From Paragorgia papillata (taxonomy: Eukaryota > Cnidaria > Anthozoa > Scleralcyonacea > Coralliidae): a stretch of 64,000 nucleotides of DNA. Both the position numbers and the translations under genes were made by a program. The notes below the pieces were generated by a model. The model had not been told where the DNA came from. It searched no databases and worked only from the letters and a program-made list of their open reading frames with translations. The DNA is taken from contig JAWNZC010000349.1 in the NCBI GenBank assembly GCA_035771165.1, positions 186,001 to 250,000 on the forward strand. Direction: 5' to 3'. Positions 31,834 through 54,074 of the stretch are shown here, in pieces. Position 1 is the stretch's first letter, and every line of letters begins with the position of its first letter.

Positions 31834-34758
31834 GTAAGATCGTTAAAATGTCTTTCTCTGTTCGTTTAAAACGAAGTAACTGCAAACAGAACACATTTCA
31901 AAATTACGCTTGCTATTCAAGATTTCGTGATGTATACCTATACAAACTAAAGTCTAAAATGAATGGGTTTTTTCAAATTTTTGTCACTTTTACATATCAA
32001 ATGAGTGAAAATATATTGTTTCAATATTGTACATGAAAACCCATGCTAAATTATGCAAGAAAACTTTACTTTTCCATCAGTTACCGTACGGGACCAAAGA
32101 AATGTCCGAAATGACTGTTGAACATTTGTTGTTGGCAGTTAAAAAATGTATTAAACGAGCCTCAAAGAATACGTTATGGTTGAGAATTTATTTAACTTTT
32201 GTTGGTAAATTTATACTAAAATTTATACTAAAACAATTAGACCAACTCGCCCTCGTTTTCTATGGGCGATAGACAACTTCGCGGCTTCGCCTCCGGTTCA
32301 CTATTCGTTCATAGAAAACCCGGGCTCGTGTCCAATTGTTAATTGGAACCGCAATTTTCTGTAGGTTTCCTATAGGCGCCTATAGACTTTTTTCGTAAAG
32401 GAAATCTCCAAGACATTTTTTAGTTAAGTTGTTGTTTACAAATTACAACTCGTTAATTTTCCATATACAATACAACAGAACTAATACAGATCTTTCCGCA
32501 TGAAGTTCGTGGATATTTGGATAACACGTTGAGAGATTTGATTGACTCTTGAAAAACTTTGGACAACTGTAGACATTAGCCAATTAGAAACGTGAAAAAG
32601 AAAGATCACGTGACCATGTACTTATTTATTTACTTGATTTCTGAATAATAGAAAGTTTAAGATCTGTACGAACTTCAGCAACAGCCAACAAGTCAATAAT
32701 GACGTCTTTTGAACAAAATAGTTTTTCTTCCAAAACAAAGAGAATGGATAATTTTTAGTGCCTATATGCTAGATCTCTACACCGTCCTCGTCTTTTATAC
32801 AACGCCATCTGGAGATTTTTACGTCTTTAGAACGACGTCAACGGCCAAAACATGAGAACTGTTGCTTGAGATTGACTCCAAACAGACACTACAATCATTT
32901 TGGCAGTACCGTACGGTATAGAGCCTTTTTGGAACTCGTTAAACTGGCTTCAAATAAATACACTATAGTCAATTATAACCGCGACTTCTTTAAATTGTAA
33001 AATTATGTTACTTTTTAATCGCCATTGTTGTCTTATAGTCTCTAATAAATGATCAACTAGATCAAAACAATTAAACACGATTTGTAAAACTTAGTAAGCA
33101 AATTTTGTTTTCTTTTCCAGTTTTCTTTTATATTGTTCAATCTTCTAATATTCATGCATGTAAACTTTACAATAATTCTCTGACAGAAGGCAGTGGATCG
33201 ACTTTATAATCCAATGGGACGTCTATCCACTTGACCAAAGTTTAATATCTCATAATAAACTTCGCGGGTGAGGTGCTTTATAACCTATACACATATGAAA
33301 GGGTGTTTATTAAAAAATGCCTAATATATAGTCTATAAAGATACAATTGGCCACCATAAGGACAGGATATATATGGGTTAATGCACCAACCCACATCAGT
33401 TTTATAATCTTATGGTTTATTTGAAAAGCCAAGAAATCTTAAATTCCTAAACTTTCTTAAACTGCTTAAAATATTAAAAAATATTGCGTGTCAACCGTAT
33501 TAACCGGACGTGTTAAAGTGTGGCGCGTGGTTGATAGAAGCGTCTGGCACAAAGCGATCGCTTCATGTGGAGATAAAAATTAAAGAAGTATATAATTAGG
33601 TCCAAGAAAGCAAAAGTAAGCTATATTCTGGATCTTTTTCCAGTACCAGCAGTATATATATCAGCCAAGTACCAAACAAAACAGGCTTATTCCAAAAAAT
33701 GTAATAAGTGAAGGCTACGGAAGTCCTTGAGTTGTTGAGAACTGAGGACTTGAAAAAAATACCAATGTAGATTAGTTTCACTTTCACATTCTTTTATATC
33801 ACATTCTTTCTTTCTTGCTTTAGAACAGAAAAATAAATAAACGTTTAAACGAACATTGGTATTCTGATACAATCTAGTATAAAAAATATACCGTACTTGA
33901 CAAAAGAAGGAAAAGATAACAAAAATGTTTCTGACAAAAAAAAAATTCTTGTTTCTTCATGCGAACAGATTTTCTACGTTTGCTTGTGTACGCGTATATG
34001 TGTCAAATGTATTTTAAGTACTAACACAGAATTTCATCACGACATCATTTCTCTGATGAAGGCCTTGGTTCAACAGGCCGAAAATTCAGCAAATAAAAAA
34101 CAAAAGTGCATATTCACAAACTTATATCTATAACGTAACAATATTTTCAATTGTTTCTAAGCCTTTGGAAGTGAGAGTCCTTCATAATTAAAAACAAAAC
34201 AACAACAGACTAGTGAAGATTAAAATTATGATAAGCCTACAAGTATTCATCGGCAGAATTTTAATTAATTAATCACGGCAGGCATAAAGCGACGAAACAG
34301 TCCATTGTCTGCATGTAGGACATGCAGTGCTTGAGTCACATCCTGCATATTTGGGGTGTGTGTATAGGCTATGACATATATACGAGTTAATTGGCTACCA
34401 CATAGGAAGAATTAAATTTATAAGTTAACCTTTTCTACGTTTCTATTTTTAGTGAAGTGTCTTTTAGATTACCATATACAAACTACGGTATTAGATACTT
34501 TTGTTGTCGGTGTATATTGAATAATTGGGCCGATAATTTTTTATTGAACGCATCACGTACGCCAAGTTGGCTTTACGAGGTGAGAAATGACATGCACGCT
34601 TTAAGTAACTTGTTAACAAGATTATAAAAACAGGAAAGCAAGTGAGCAGCAGACGACAATATAAAAATTCAAGTTGTGTGTGGTCGTTGGTATTTGAATA
34701 CTTTTGGTGCTCACGCGTGTAAGCTATATACATAAAGATAATTGTCGCACCTATTATC
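31834..34758. other. Long intergenic region with repeat fragments
   Basis: Holds a repeat shared with 48760-48845 (near 32030-32110), a partial copy of the AATAGACCTTTC element (32485-32610) and otherwise AT-rich sequence. No coding exon or RNA gene could be supported; short frames at 33596-34133 and 34491-34760 have no recognisable features. Confidence 0.45.
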
Positions 34759-44957
<10,199 letters not shown>

Positions 44958-45242
44958 GACTATATTTTAAAATCACTATGTAAAAATTCTGCGTATGAGG
45001 TATATAAGAAATCCTTTAAATAGTGAAATATGATCAATGTAAAATAGTGCCAAAGTTTAACTGAAAAGTCGATAGCGAAGTAGTAACGTTTTGAGCTAAA
45101 GTTTTTGTAAGAGTACATAATGAGGATTTCGTCTGACGATTAGTTTTCCAAAGTTTCGACAATTCACTGAAAAGTTCAGTTGAACTAGACATTTTGTACA
45201 TATGGTACATTGTTAGATTACACTTCATGCATGTCAACCTCG

Positions 45243-45590
45243 TTCCCAGAGCCTTTTGGAAATTGGGAGGGAAAAAGCCCTGGCATCAGCTGATCACATG
45301 CAGCACCTAGAAATACTGGGTGTGAAATTTAATTTAGTATGCAAAAATTCTGAGTAACAGCAGTTTCGTTGGAGAAGTTCATTGCGTACTAATGGCGGTC
45401 TCATTGGTCCCGTTGGCGTTCTCATTGAAGCTATTTGATCATAACTGGCACAAAACTAAGCATACTGATTATGTTTCCTGAGGACTGTTTAAGAAAAACA
45501 ATCAACCAGTGAAAATGCAGAGTTCACCAGCCTATTCCAGGGGATGCCTGGGCCCTTTCCCGCCCTTCCAATTTCCAAAAGACACTTAAC
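45243..45590. mobile_element. MITE with CCAGAGCCTTTTGGAAATTG ends
   Basis: The left end CCAGAGCCTTTTGGAAATTG is mirrored by CAATTTCCAAAAG at the right. The interior is non-coding. Confidence 0.5.
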
Positions 45591-45737
45591 TACATGTGCA
45601 TGGCCTTAGAGCCACACTTTGTATATGCTAATCTTTTGGAAATCGCCTATGTAGCTCATTCGCGAGTCAGAACCTCGGTTAGATGCATTGCATGCACCAT
45701 AAATTTCAGTTGAGATATCTTAACATGTATACAAATC

Positions 45738-45782
45738 TATTAACACCCAAAATTTTCCTTCAACAGGATCTCTAGAACATGT
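45738..45782 (+). mobile_element. SINE body fragment
   Basis: ACCCAAAATTTTCCTTCAAC followed by a TCTAGAACATGT motif matches the 3' body of the SINE at 11411-11602 in the opposite orientation. Confidence 0.45.
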
Positions 45783-46564
45783 ACATAGCGTAATCGAGTG
45801 AAATGCCAAATATATTTGTGATGCTGTCCAATCCCAATGCTTTCAGAACACTGCGCTAGCATCGAAAATTGCAGGCGCAATATTCTAGCCGGGAGGTCTT
45901 AATGTTGCATTTTGGCAAACTTATATATGTGATACTTTTCCAAACATCATCCCAATTATCTCTAGCTCTAAATACCAGTCATACAATACTAGTAAATACC
46001 AAATAGCTCAAACACCGAGACATTTGTTGAAAACAGAGGCGAAGCCGAGGTCTTCTTTGGATCAGATCTGGATCGGAAACACACACTTCCGAGTGTTTCA
46101 TATAGCATCTCAAACAAATCAGTATTTTATGAGAAAACCGAGGTAAACGTTTGCTTAATTGACCGTACCGAAAAAGATGGTGACTTAGTCTTGTACATTT
46201 AACCACAATCCTTTGCGTGCAGTAAATATTGTTTCTTGTAGAATTATTGGTTTTAAAACGATCAACTGTGGGAGGAATGAAGTTCTTAATTGACTTCTTG
46301 CTTACAACAAACCATCTCAGTTAGCATGATAAATAAACAATGTTTAGTTGTTATTTAAGCTGGTTGCAAAAACGGTTTAAGCTGGTTAAAAGGTTGCAAA
46401 GCATTGTGGTTAAATATACCGCCATCATCTTTTTCGGTACCTTCAATTTATGTAATTTCTTCTTCCAATATCCAAACCATGGACATCGGCGCCCATCGCC
46501 CGGGTACTAATTTCCTTTGTGTTTCCAATTCGAAGTAAATACTGATGGCTGTCGAGAGAGATCG

Positions 46565-46832
46565 AAACTATGTTTTATGCGTTTGTCGATGGTTTTGCAG
46601 CCCACCTTTGCTTAAAAATACGTCCACATCCTTGAAACGTGCATTTAAAGCCCAAAGCTGAGGAAGAATTTCTTGCATGAGGCTGACGACGACTGGTTGC
46701 AGCCGATGAGCTTGACGAACTTCCTTCGATATTTTCGCGCGACGAAAATAGACGAAAATAACGAAAATGACGAAAATAGACGATATCGATTGAGAGGAAG
46801 CCAAAGTTGTCTTGCTTGATCATCGTCGGCAT
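46565..46832 (-). pseudogene. C2H2 zinc-finger protein fragment with frameshift
   Basis: From a methionine at 46832 the minus-strand frame reads a serine-rich stretch, then CTFQGCGRIFKQRW, the first half of a C-x4-C finger. The two histidines (NHRQTH) are present only in the next frame, so a single-base shift lies inside the finger near 46605-46610. A TTTTCGTC-type repeat around 46735-46785 encodes the FRHFRYFR part. It may be a pseudogene, a transposon-derived finger or a sequencing error. Confidence 0.4.
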
Positions 46833-46878
46833 CGTGCAAGAATCTGCTTCTCTTCGAGATTATTAATTTTGTTTCTTA

Positions 46879-47103
46879 AGCCCTAATCAAACGAGAACGC
46901 AAGTCATCGCAAGTTGGCAGTCACGCTATCTCAGCGAGCCGCTCTGAATAGTTTCCCGAAAATATCATGTACCGTGACAAAGTTAAAACTTATTTAAAAC
47001 ACTCATGAAACCTTTATTTTGCTAATTTGTGTGTTCAAACGACCGCCACAGAAATTCTGACTGCCAACTTGCGATGACTTGCGAGTCTCGTTTGATTAGG
47101 GCT
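46879..47103. mobile_element. PIF/Harbinger-like MITE, copy 1
   Basis: Ends AGCCCTAATCAAACGAGAAC and near-complement, flanked by TTA at 46876-46878 and 47104-47106. Two other copies (50622-50845 and 52429-52656) have the same ends and TAA flanks. The 3-base TWA duplication is diagnostic of PIF/Harbinger. Confidence 0.8.
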
Positions 47104-47881
47104 TTAGTTGTCCACGTATAAAGCTGATTACCTTTTGCTGAAATGTCTGGAGTATTCAAATCCTCTTGACTTCGTTTTCGAAACGTAACAATAACAGACC
47201 GTTCAACGTATTTCACTCTATTTTTCATGCGGTTAAAACATATGTCGATTAAAAAATATACCTGGAAACCGATTTAGAGACGTAAATTATATATGATTTG
47301 TTAAAATAAAGAACAATTATATTGCTTGAGTTAGTACGGCGGGTGGTATAATTCTACCTTGGGTTAGATTTCACAGTGTGAAAAATGGTCGATATATCGT
47401 TAGCTAGGAAAAAAAAGATGATTATTTTTCTTTGCAAGAAATCGTTTTTAATCACGAACAGTTCAATCCTTGATGTTTCTAGCTACCCGGATTTTTTTTT
47501 CTACTGACCTGCTGCCCAAAAATATATGTCCCATTTTCATTTTCAAAATGGCGGCGTTTATGGGAAACCACCGAAGCCAAAATAACTACTGTACACCAAG
47601 TATTTCAAAAGTCATTGTTATGACAGCATGAAGCTCTGAGCATGCAGCGAGATATTCAAGGAGCGGGATATTCAACAAGAGAAAGTTTTTACAAATTTAG
47701 TAACTGTAAGTGTATATTTTAAGTATGAATCGTAGTCAATTCTTAACTGTGATGTACTAGACATTGTTGGAATGATGATAAAAAATTTTGGAAGCAAATT
47801 AATGGTCGTTGCATCACTTGCATGGACGATTTCATATTCAGACGAGGCAACTTATATGGCCCAACATGTGCGTTCTTCTGG
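47104..47881. other. Intergenic DNA, nothing recognised
   Basis: AT-rich, short frames only; no supported coding exon. Confidence 0.4.
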
Positions 47882-48045
47882 AGACCCCGTTTGCACTAGA
47901 GCAAAAGTATCCGGATTCTCATTGTTTTTTATTGCCAGGAGGATGAAAAACAATGTGAATCCGGATACTTTTGCTCTAGTGTATAAATGTAGCCTCCTTC
48001 GCAGGCGTTCTTTGCGGGCCTCGATATAGTGTAAATGGGGCCTAA
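47882..48045. mobile_element. MITE copy with GACCCCGTTTGCACTAGAGC end
   Basis: Same family as 29069-29180; the right arm is interrupted by about 45 extra bases (GTAGCCTCCTTCGCAGGCGT region) before the final GTAAATGGGGCC. Confidence 0.6.
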
Positions 48046-48199
48046 GAAAACAAAGTTAGCTTCATGGTCAAGCAAACAATGTCCAAAACCTATCGTAGTC
48101 CACGAGCGAAATATGCTATTAATAGCATATTGTCGATGTAAATGGCTTATAAATAGCGTATTGTCATTACTCAAATGTCATTGACAGGCTAACGTTTAA

Positions 48200-48860
48200 G
48201 TCCATAGGCGGCGGAAGATAGGTTTGGTTGGGGGGGCTGAACTTCGAGCGCCGAAGGCGCAAGAGACCTCTAGGGGGGTCCGGGGGCACGCCCCCCCGGG
48301 GAAAATTTTGAAATCTAGAGTCTCTGAAATGGCATTTCCTGCATTTTGGGGGAACATTTTACAGAATCCTAAATGTTATAAAACCTTTACCGCCCACAAC
48401 AATTTTTTCATTATTCTTCATTTTTTTCGGCCTTTCTTAATTCTTGGCATTTCGATATGGCTCATTCATAATACTTCTGATCAGCAATTATCAAATGCTA
48501 CTACGTGGAGTACTTCATGAAATGAGTTTTGAGCTCTCACATGGTACGATTTTCACCAGGATTGTCACCCTGCAGTGATATGGAATTTTCAAAATGCTGT
48601 ATATCAAAGATGTATAAATATTCAATGTATAATAACCGCTACCTTTGGCGCAAAGGCAGGGGGCTCAGCCCCCCCTTTTTCCCACTTTTACAAAGTTGGG
48701 GGGGCTTTAGCCCCCCGAGCCACCCAGTTCCGCCACCTATGCGTTTATTAGTCATTTCGGATGTTTCCTTGGTCCCGTACAGTGTCGGTAACTGATGGAA
48801 AAGTAAAGTTTTCTTACATAATTTAGCATGGGTTTTTATGTACAATATTGAAACAATATA
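48200..48860. repeat. Fragments of GC-rich transposon ends
   Basis: GGGGGGTCCGGGGGCACGCC at 48273-48292 is shared in variant form with the palindrome-nested element near 1478-1500. GGGGGGCTTTAGCCCCCCGA follows near 48698, and 48760-48845 matches 32030-32110 in inverse orientation. Frames over these are not genes. Confidence 0.5.
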
Positions 48861-50050
48861 TTTCCACGCTTGATTTTTACACTTTTTATTTGGATTAATT
48901 TTAATGTTTAATCTATTTTGACGGATTATTTTATAAAGGAAATAGAAAACATTTTCCCCGTGTTCCTATACTGTAGAGTTATAGAAACACTTGTACCCTG
49001 GGAACCAGAGGGATCTCTCTAATATCCTCTCTTACCTTTTTCTGCCGAGTCAAATATTGCGGAGGTACAGCCTCCAAATCACTTATTTTATAGAGATCAG
49101 TTCTCCAAACCTCCACATTTTTGGCGAACAACCTCCAAAACCTCTGGGCCAGGGTAAAACACTTGTGGAAGTTTTGAAGAACTTGATATAGTGTGGAAAC
49201 ACTATTTCACTATTCCACTGTAATTTCTCATTCCCCACTCGTGTTTCTATAACTCTGTAGAAACACGGAAAATGTTTTCTATTTCTTAAGTAAAATTTCA
49301 GAAGTAACTATTGAATTTCTCATCCTCTGATTGGTTGAGCTGAACCGCCTATCTCTCGATAGTTACCTTGCAGGGTAACTATACCAGAATTTGTTGGAAA
49401 TTGTCGGAATCATAATTTTGATGGATGATGTCTAATCAATGGTTTAATTATTTTTCAAAATGGCGACAATTCTTTTAAACCTAACAAATCGTCAAAAAAC
49501 TCAACAGATAGAGACTGTATACACAGAAAAGCTCTAAGTTGTAACTATTTGAAGGTGAGAAAGTGTTTAGTCATAAAATTATTTGATTTTGGGTCAGTTT
49601 TAATTGTATGTGGAATTGAGGGATTATAGAGAGCTGTCAAAGCGTGAAGAAAACTTTGCAGGGTTTGAACAATGAGCATTATTTAAATTTACATGATAAA
49701 ACTACGACAGTTAATAATATTCAATGATAATCACCTCGACTTCAGTGACTAATTGTTAATTAGTATAAATTAACAAGTTTCTATTACAAATCCTTGAATT
49801 TCATTGGCTATCGCAGGAGTTACTAATCCGCTGGTAGAAGCCAATGACAAGCCATCTTTTAATTAATTACTGTATTTTCTGGGTGATAACCCGCACAGCG
49901 TATAACCCGCACAGCAACAAAAATGTCACTTTTGGAAAAATAAATCAGTGTATTACCCACACCATCGGATAAACTACAGCTGCTAATAATAAGTTTGGGA
50001 CCACAAAATTTAAAAAAAGTACAGTACCGGTAGTTGAAAAAATGTATTAA

Positions 50051-50524
50051 AGTGCTTATGAAACGAAAATTAAGTTTGTCTTATTTGAAAGTACTTTTGA
50101 AATGACAGAGTAACATCTTTTGCAGTTTTTTGTTTCCTTGTTTTGTTGTTGAGATATTTCAGTTTGTTTTATATGTGAAACTAACCAGTGACATCACAAC
50201 GTACATAGTGACTTACTAGGAAAGGTTATATATCTTTGATATTATTACATGGAATCAGTTGAAAATGTTTTTTTTTTTGTTGTTGTAAGGGAAAACACAC
50301 ACATATAATTGCTTCGAAGTGATTCCGTCTGATAATAGAAAAGATATATAACCTTTGCTGGTAAGTCATTATGCATGTTGTGACATCACTGGTTAGTTTC
50401 GCTTATAAAACAAACTGATATCTCAAAAACAAAGCAAGGAAACAAAAAACTGCAAAAGATGTTACTTTGTCATTTTAAAAATACTTTCAAATAAGACAAA
50501 CTTAATTTTCGTTTCATAAGCACT
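50051..50524. mobile_element. TTAA-flanked palindromic MITE, AGTGCTTATGAAACG ends
   Basis: TTAA at 50047-50050 and 50525-50528; same family as 21076-21554, with matching internal order including TATATATCTTTG motifs. Confidence 0.75.
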
Positions 50525-50621
50525 TTAAGATTAAAAGTAAAGTAGCAGTAGCTAATATTGGAGATGTGCGAATAAGCCATGCATACAAGTACCTAAAATC
50601 CTAAATGTCAACTTAAACTAA

Positions 50622-50845
50622 AGCCCTAATCAAACGAGAACGCAAGTCATCGCAAGTTGGCAGTCAGAATTTCTGTGGCGGTCGTTCGAACACCCAAATT
50701 AACAAAATAAAGGTTTCATGAGTGTTTTAAACAAGTTTTAACTTTGTCACGGTACATGATATTTTCGGGAAATTATTTAGAGCGGCTGGCTGAGATAGCG
50801 TGACTGCCAACTTGCGATGACTTGCGTTCTCGTTTGATTAGGGCT
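50622..50845. mobile_element. PIF/Harbinger-like MITE, copy 2
   Basis: AGCCCTAATC ends with TAA at 50619-50621 and 50846-50848. Its right edge overlaps the stop codon of the acidic minus-strand frame. Confidence 0.8.
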
Positions 50846-50959
50846 TAAAATCCCTCAAACTCTTCGTCCACACGGTCACTGTTACTGTTAAAAAGCACTA
50901 AGACATCTGCAGGAAGGTTTGATGCCCGGCGCTCAACGTCGTCATTATCATCGTCGGAG

Positions 50960-51758
50960 CAGGGCCGGATTAACGGTCTGTTGGGCCTGGAGCTGTAAGA
51001 GACAACAGGGCCTATATACTGTAGAGTGTTTATATGTGGCGTCATCAAAATTATAAAATACACAAAGCTGTCTCTTTTCACATGTCTTTAAAGGCTGTTT
51101 TCCATTGCGTCCGCTTTGCGCGCGCAGGCGGAGCGTGCGTTGTTTAGTTCGCCTTGGGAGTTGACATATTTCCAACTTTCAAAACCCGCTCCGCCCGTGT
51201 GGGCAAAGCGGACGCAATGGAAAACAGCCTTAAATGAACAACGTTGCAAATCTCCGCCGAAACTGTCGGAAATCGATACAAATCATTCTTTAGTTACTGA
51301 CAGTGACTGTGTTTTTGAAACCTTTGCTAATTACTATATGTCCATTCGAAGTGATGTCCAAAACATTTTGAAATTAAAAAAAATAGTCGGTTGCATTCTC
51401 GTTCCCAGAGCTACAACCGTGCTGTTTTGGCGCCAAAAATAGATGATTACGTTCAGTACTCACACCAGTCTCTTGCTCCGTTTTTGCCGCTTACACATAA
51501 GGAGTGATGAATGATAAGTCCGAGTCAAGCTAAACAGCCCAACAGGCTAGGGGCCCAGGACCACAGAATAATTTGATTTTTGTGTTTTGACATAATGATA
51601 TTGGCAAACGGAACACTTATTCACGCTATGACATTATTTGTTTAGTGTTTACTATATTTATTATTAAATTTAATATTGTTGTCTGGCAAAAGAAGGGCCT
51701 ATTTCTCTCGTGGGCCTGGAGCTGCCGCCCCATTCGCCCCCGCCTTAATACGACCCTG
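50960..51758. mobile_element. hAT-like non-autonomous element with 8-base target duplication
   Basis: Starts CAGGGCCGGATTAACGG and ends with near-complement TTAATACGACCCTG. The flanks CGTCGGAG (50952-50959) and TGTCGGAG (51759-51766) differ at one base and form an 8-base duplication, as hAT elements make. It contains a younger TTAA MITE at 51092-51229 and no transposase. Confidence 0.7.
51092..51229. mobile_element. TTAA-flanked MITE, AGGCTGTTTTCCATTGCG ends
   Basis: TTAA at 51088-51091 and 51230-51233; arms GGCTGTTTTCCATTGCGTCC and complement. GC-richer than its surroundings. Confidence 0.7.
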
Positions 51759-51820
51759 TGTCGGAGTCATCGAGGGAGTCGTCACTTTTAAGATCAAAGC
51801 CATCAATTCCAGCCTTTCTA

Positions 51821-51994
51821 ATGGACCTTTAACCTAAAAGCAAAAACCGCAATGCATTCTGGTAGTTCGATATCACTTCAGATCACTTCGAAGTGAAATG
51901 GCCGCCTCGCGGCGAGCATTTTACTTCGAAGTGAAGTGATATCGAACTACCAGTATGCATTGCGGTTTTTGCTATAACGTTAAAGGTCCATTAC
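51821..51994. mobile_element. Palindromic MITE, TGGACCTTTAAC ends
   Basis: Arms share GCAAAAACCGCAATGCAT and GTAGTTCGATATCACTTC around a centre CGCCTCGCGGCGAG. Ends TAATGGACCTTTAAC and complement. Confidence 0.7.
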
Positions 51995-52428
51995 GGTATT
52001 TTATTATATGACACAAGCTACTTCCGGTGGAATTGCGTGCTCTGATTGGATGAGACACGTCACGTGCCGGTCCGTAATTTCCCGGTAATGGACCGGTCCG
52101 GATTACGGATTTGGTTAGCCATTTTGTTTACAAAGCCCGTACAACGAAAGGAAACTTTGAAAAGCCGCAAAAATTGAATGAATTTAGTAAACTAAGCACT
52201 AAATCATGTATGAGTCGGACGATGAACAGTCTAAAAGAGAGCCTTACTATCATGAAAGCAATAGAAGAACAAGAACAAGATTGAAAATGACGATTCTATG
52301 TCACGCTATACGTATGTAAAGTATGTTGTTTAAAAAAGCCATGCCATATAATAAACCTCTTATTAACCTCGACCGCTTGGTCATTACGGGAAATATCAGA
52401 CCTCGGTCTTTTATATTTTCCCGCGTAA

Positions 52429-52656
52429 AGCCGTAATCAAACGAGAACGCAAGTCATCGCAAGTTGGTAGTCACGAATTTCTGTGGCGGTCGTTCGAACA
52501 CCCAAATTAACAAAATAAAGGTTTCATGAATGTTTTAAACAAGTTTTAACTTTGTCACGGTTCATAATATTTTCGGGAAATTATTCAGAGAGGCTGGCTG
52601 AGATAGCGTGACTGCCAACTTGCGATGACTTGCATTCTCGTTTGATTAGGCGGGCT
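52429..52656. mobile_element. PIF/Harbinger-like MITE, copy 3
   Basis: AGCCGTAATC and GATTAGGCGGGCT ends with TAA at 52426-52428 and 52657-52659. It sits inside another repeat (CTCGGTCTTT...CTCGGTTAAT) and splits it. Confidence 0.75.
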
Positions 52657-52907
52657 TAATGACCGCGCTCTCGGTTAATAAGAAGTTCGTAACTGTTTTG
52701 ATAAACGTCACTTTGATAACCAGAGGCGTTTTGATAACAATTTCTAACATCGCAAGATGAAAGTAGAATCCTTGGTCTCCGGTCTTCGTGATGGCGTCGT
52801 CTTAAGGATTCAACAGATTACCCGCACCACCCTATATTACCCGCACTAATTATGTTTCCTAGCAAAATTAAGAGATAACCCACGGGTTATCGCCCAGAAA
52901 ATACAGT

Positions 52908-53528
52908 GATTAACTAAAACAAGACGCCTGCTTAGGCGTACACTCGGGCTACTGATGATTGCGGCAACCTGCTGAACCTTGGCATGCCAGGTCCTGAGTT
53001 CAGACCAATTCACAGACAGTCGTGAGCCAGATCATTGAACAACTGTTAGTATTGCTGAAGCCATGTAGAAAACCTATGAACATCGCAATTGCTCGACCAA
53101 AAGCATGAGAAAGTGTATACAGTGCCAATATAAAGATCCAGAATGTTAGCGTTTTGATCCTCATCTCTGTACCGGCGGTATTAAATATTTATAGAATGTA
53201 GAGACCTGTTTAGCCATGAGAAAAATATACTGTACATATCGTTGTCGGTTGTTCGGTTGCCACTTGGATGCAACAGCTCCGGCTAGCCTTGCCTTCGACG
53301 AAATTGTTGGTAGGTTTTCCAAGTATATTGCTTATATGGTTGATCAGTGATGTGCTTGATACAACCACAGAATAGGAACGCAGGAACATGACTGTCGATT
53401 AATTCGAAGTGATCGAACACTCGAAGTGTAGGCTCCATATATGGGAGGTATTGCGCAATTTTGTGTGGCGAAGAAAACAAACGGAGCCGAAACCTAGACT
53501 CGGCCACCACAGGTAGCCCGAGTAATAA
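52908..53528. other. Intergenic DNA before the minisatellite
   Basis: No supported gene. A 75-codon minus-strand frame at 53283-53510 has no recognisable family. A plus-strand frame from 53461 only becomes long because it runs into the minisatellite. Confidence 0.4.
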
Positions 53529-54012
53529 GATCTATACGTTCTACAGGATCTATACGTTCTACAGGATCTATACGTTCTATAAGATCTATACGTTCTATAG
53601 GATCTATACGTTCTACAGGATCTATACGTTCTATAGGATCAATACGTTCTATAAGATCTATACATTCTATAGGATCTATGCGTTCTATAGGATCTATACG
53701 TTCTACAGGATCTATACGTTCTATAGGATCAATACGTTCTATAAGATCTATACATTCTATAGGATCTATACGTTCTATAAGATCTATACGTTCTATAGGA
53801 TCTATGCGTTCTATAGGATCTATACGTTCTATAAGATCTATACGTTCTATAAGATCTATACGTTCTATAGGATCTATGCGTTCTATAGGATAATTATATA
53901 TGCGTTCTATAGGATCTATACGTTCTATGGGATCTATACGTTCTATAGGATCTATACGTTCTATAGGATCTATACGTTCTATAGGATCTATACGTTCTTT
54001 AGGATCTATAGG
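53529..54012 (+). repeat. 18-base minisatellite, about 27 copies
   Basis: The unit ATCTATACGTTCTATAGG varies at a few positions (ACAGG, ATAAG, ATGCG). Because 18 is a multiple of 3, one frame stays open and reads (IYTFYR)n within a 188-codon frame. No start context, homologue or splice signal supports it as a protein. Confidence 0.9.
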
Positions 54013-54074
54013 TTTTGTTGCAACTGATTGTTAGAAGGATATATAGACACACCCATATTTGAGGACATGATACA

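Larger units (their letters stand above)
50845..51818 (-). pseudogene. Acidic C-terminal remnant, probably of a pogo-like transposase, split by a hAT-like insertion
   Basis: On the minus strand the frame reads RKAGIDGFDLKSDDSLDD, is interrupted by the 50960-51758 insertion, and continues in the same frame as SDDDNDDVERRASNLPADV to an end EEFEGF. The short basic start followed by an acidic tail resembles the C-terminus of DDE-type (pogo/Tigger, DDE_1) transposases, and the surrounding terminal repeats agree. No DDE catalytic residues are visible. An unrelated acidic protein is the alternative. Confidence 0.35.
49869..52907 (-). mobile_element. Putative pogo/Tigger-like transposon of 3.0 kb with nested insertions
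   Basis: The left end ACTGTATTTTCTGGGTGATA and right end (minus strand) ACTGTATTTTCTGGGCGATA are inverted repeats of about 28 bases, with several ACCCGCAC repeats just inside each. In my recollection this end type occurs in pogo/Tigger-like elements. An acidic transposase-like tail lies on the minus strand (50845-51818). Inside are at least five other elements: 50051-50524, 50622-50845, 50960-51758 (itself holding 51092-51229), 51821-51994 and 52429-52656. Confidence 0.55.

Noticed and set aside
52206..52310. Acidic/basic plus-strand exon (MYESDDEQSKREP) with GTATGT donor
   Set aside because: It lies inside the nested transposon, is short and has no continuing exon; not enough to call a gene.
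53529..54012. CRISPR-like array
   Set aside because: Units are contiguous 18-mers without spacers, and the genome is eukaryotic.
53461..54027. 188-residue repeat protein (IYTFYR)n
   Set aside because: Minisatellite with unit length divisible by three; no independent coding evidence.
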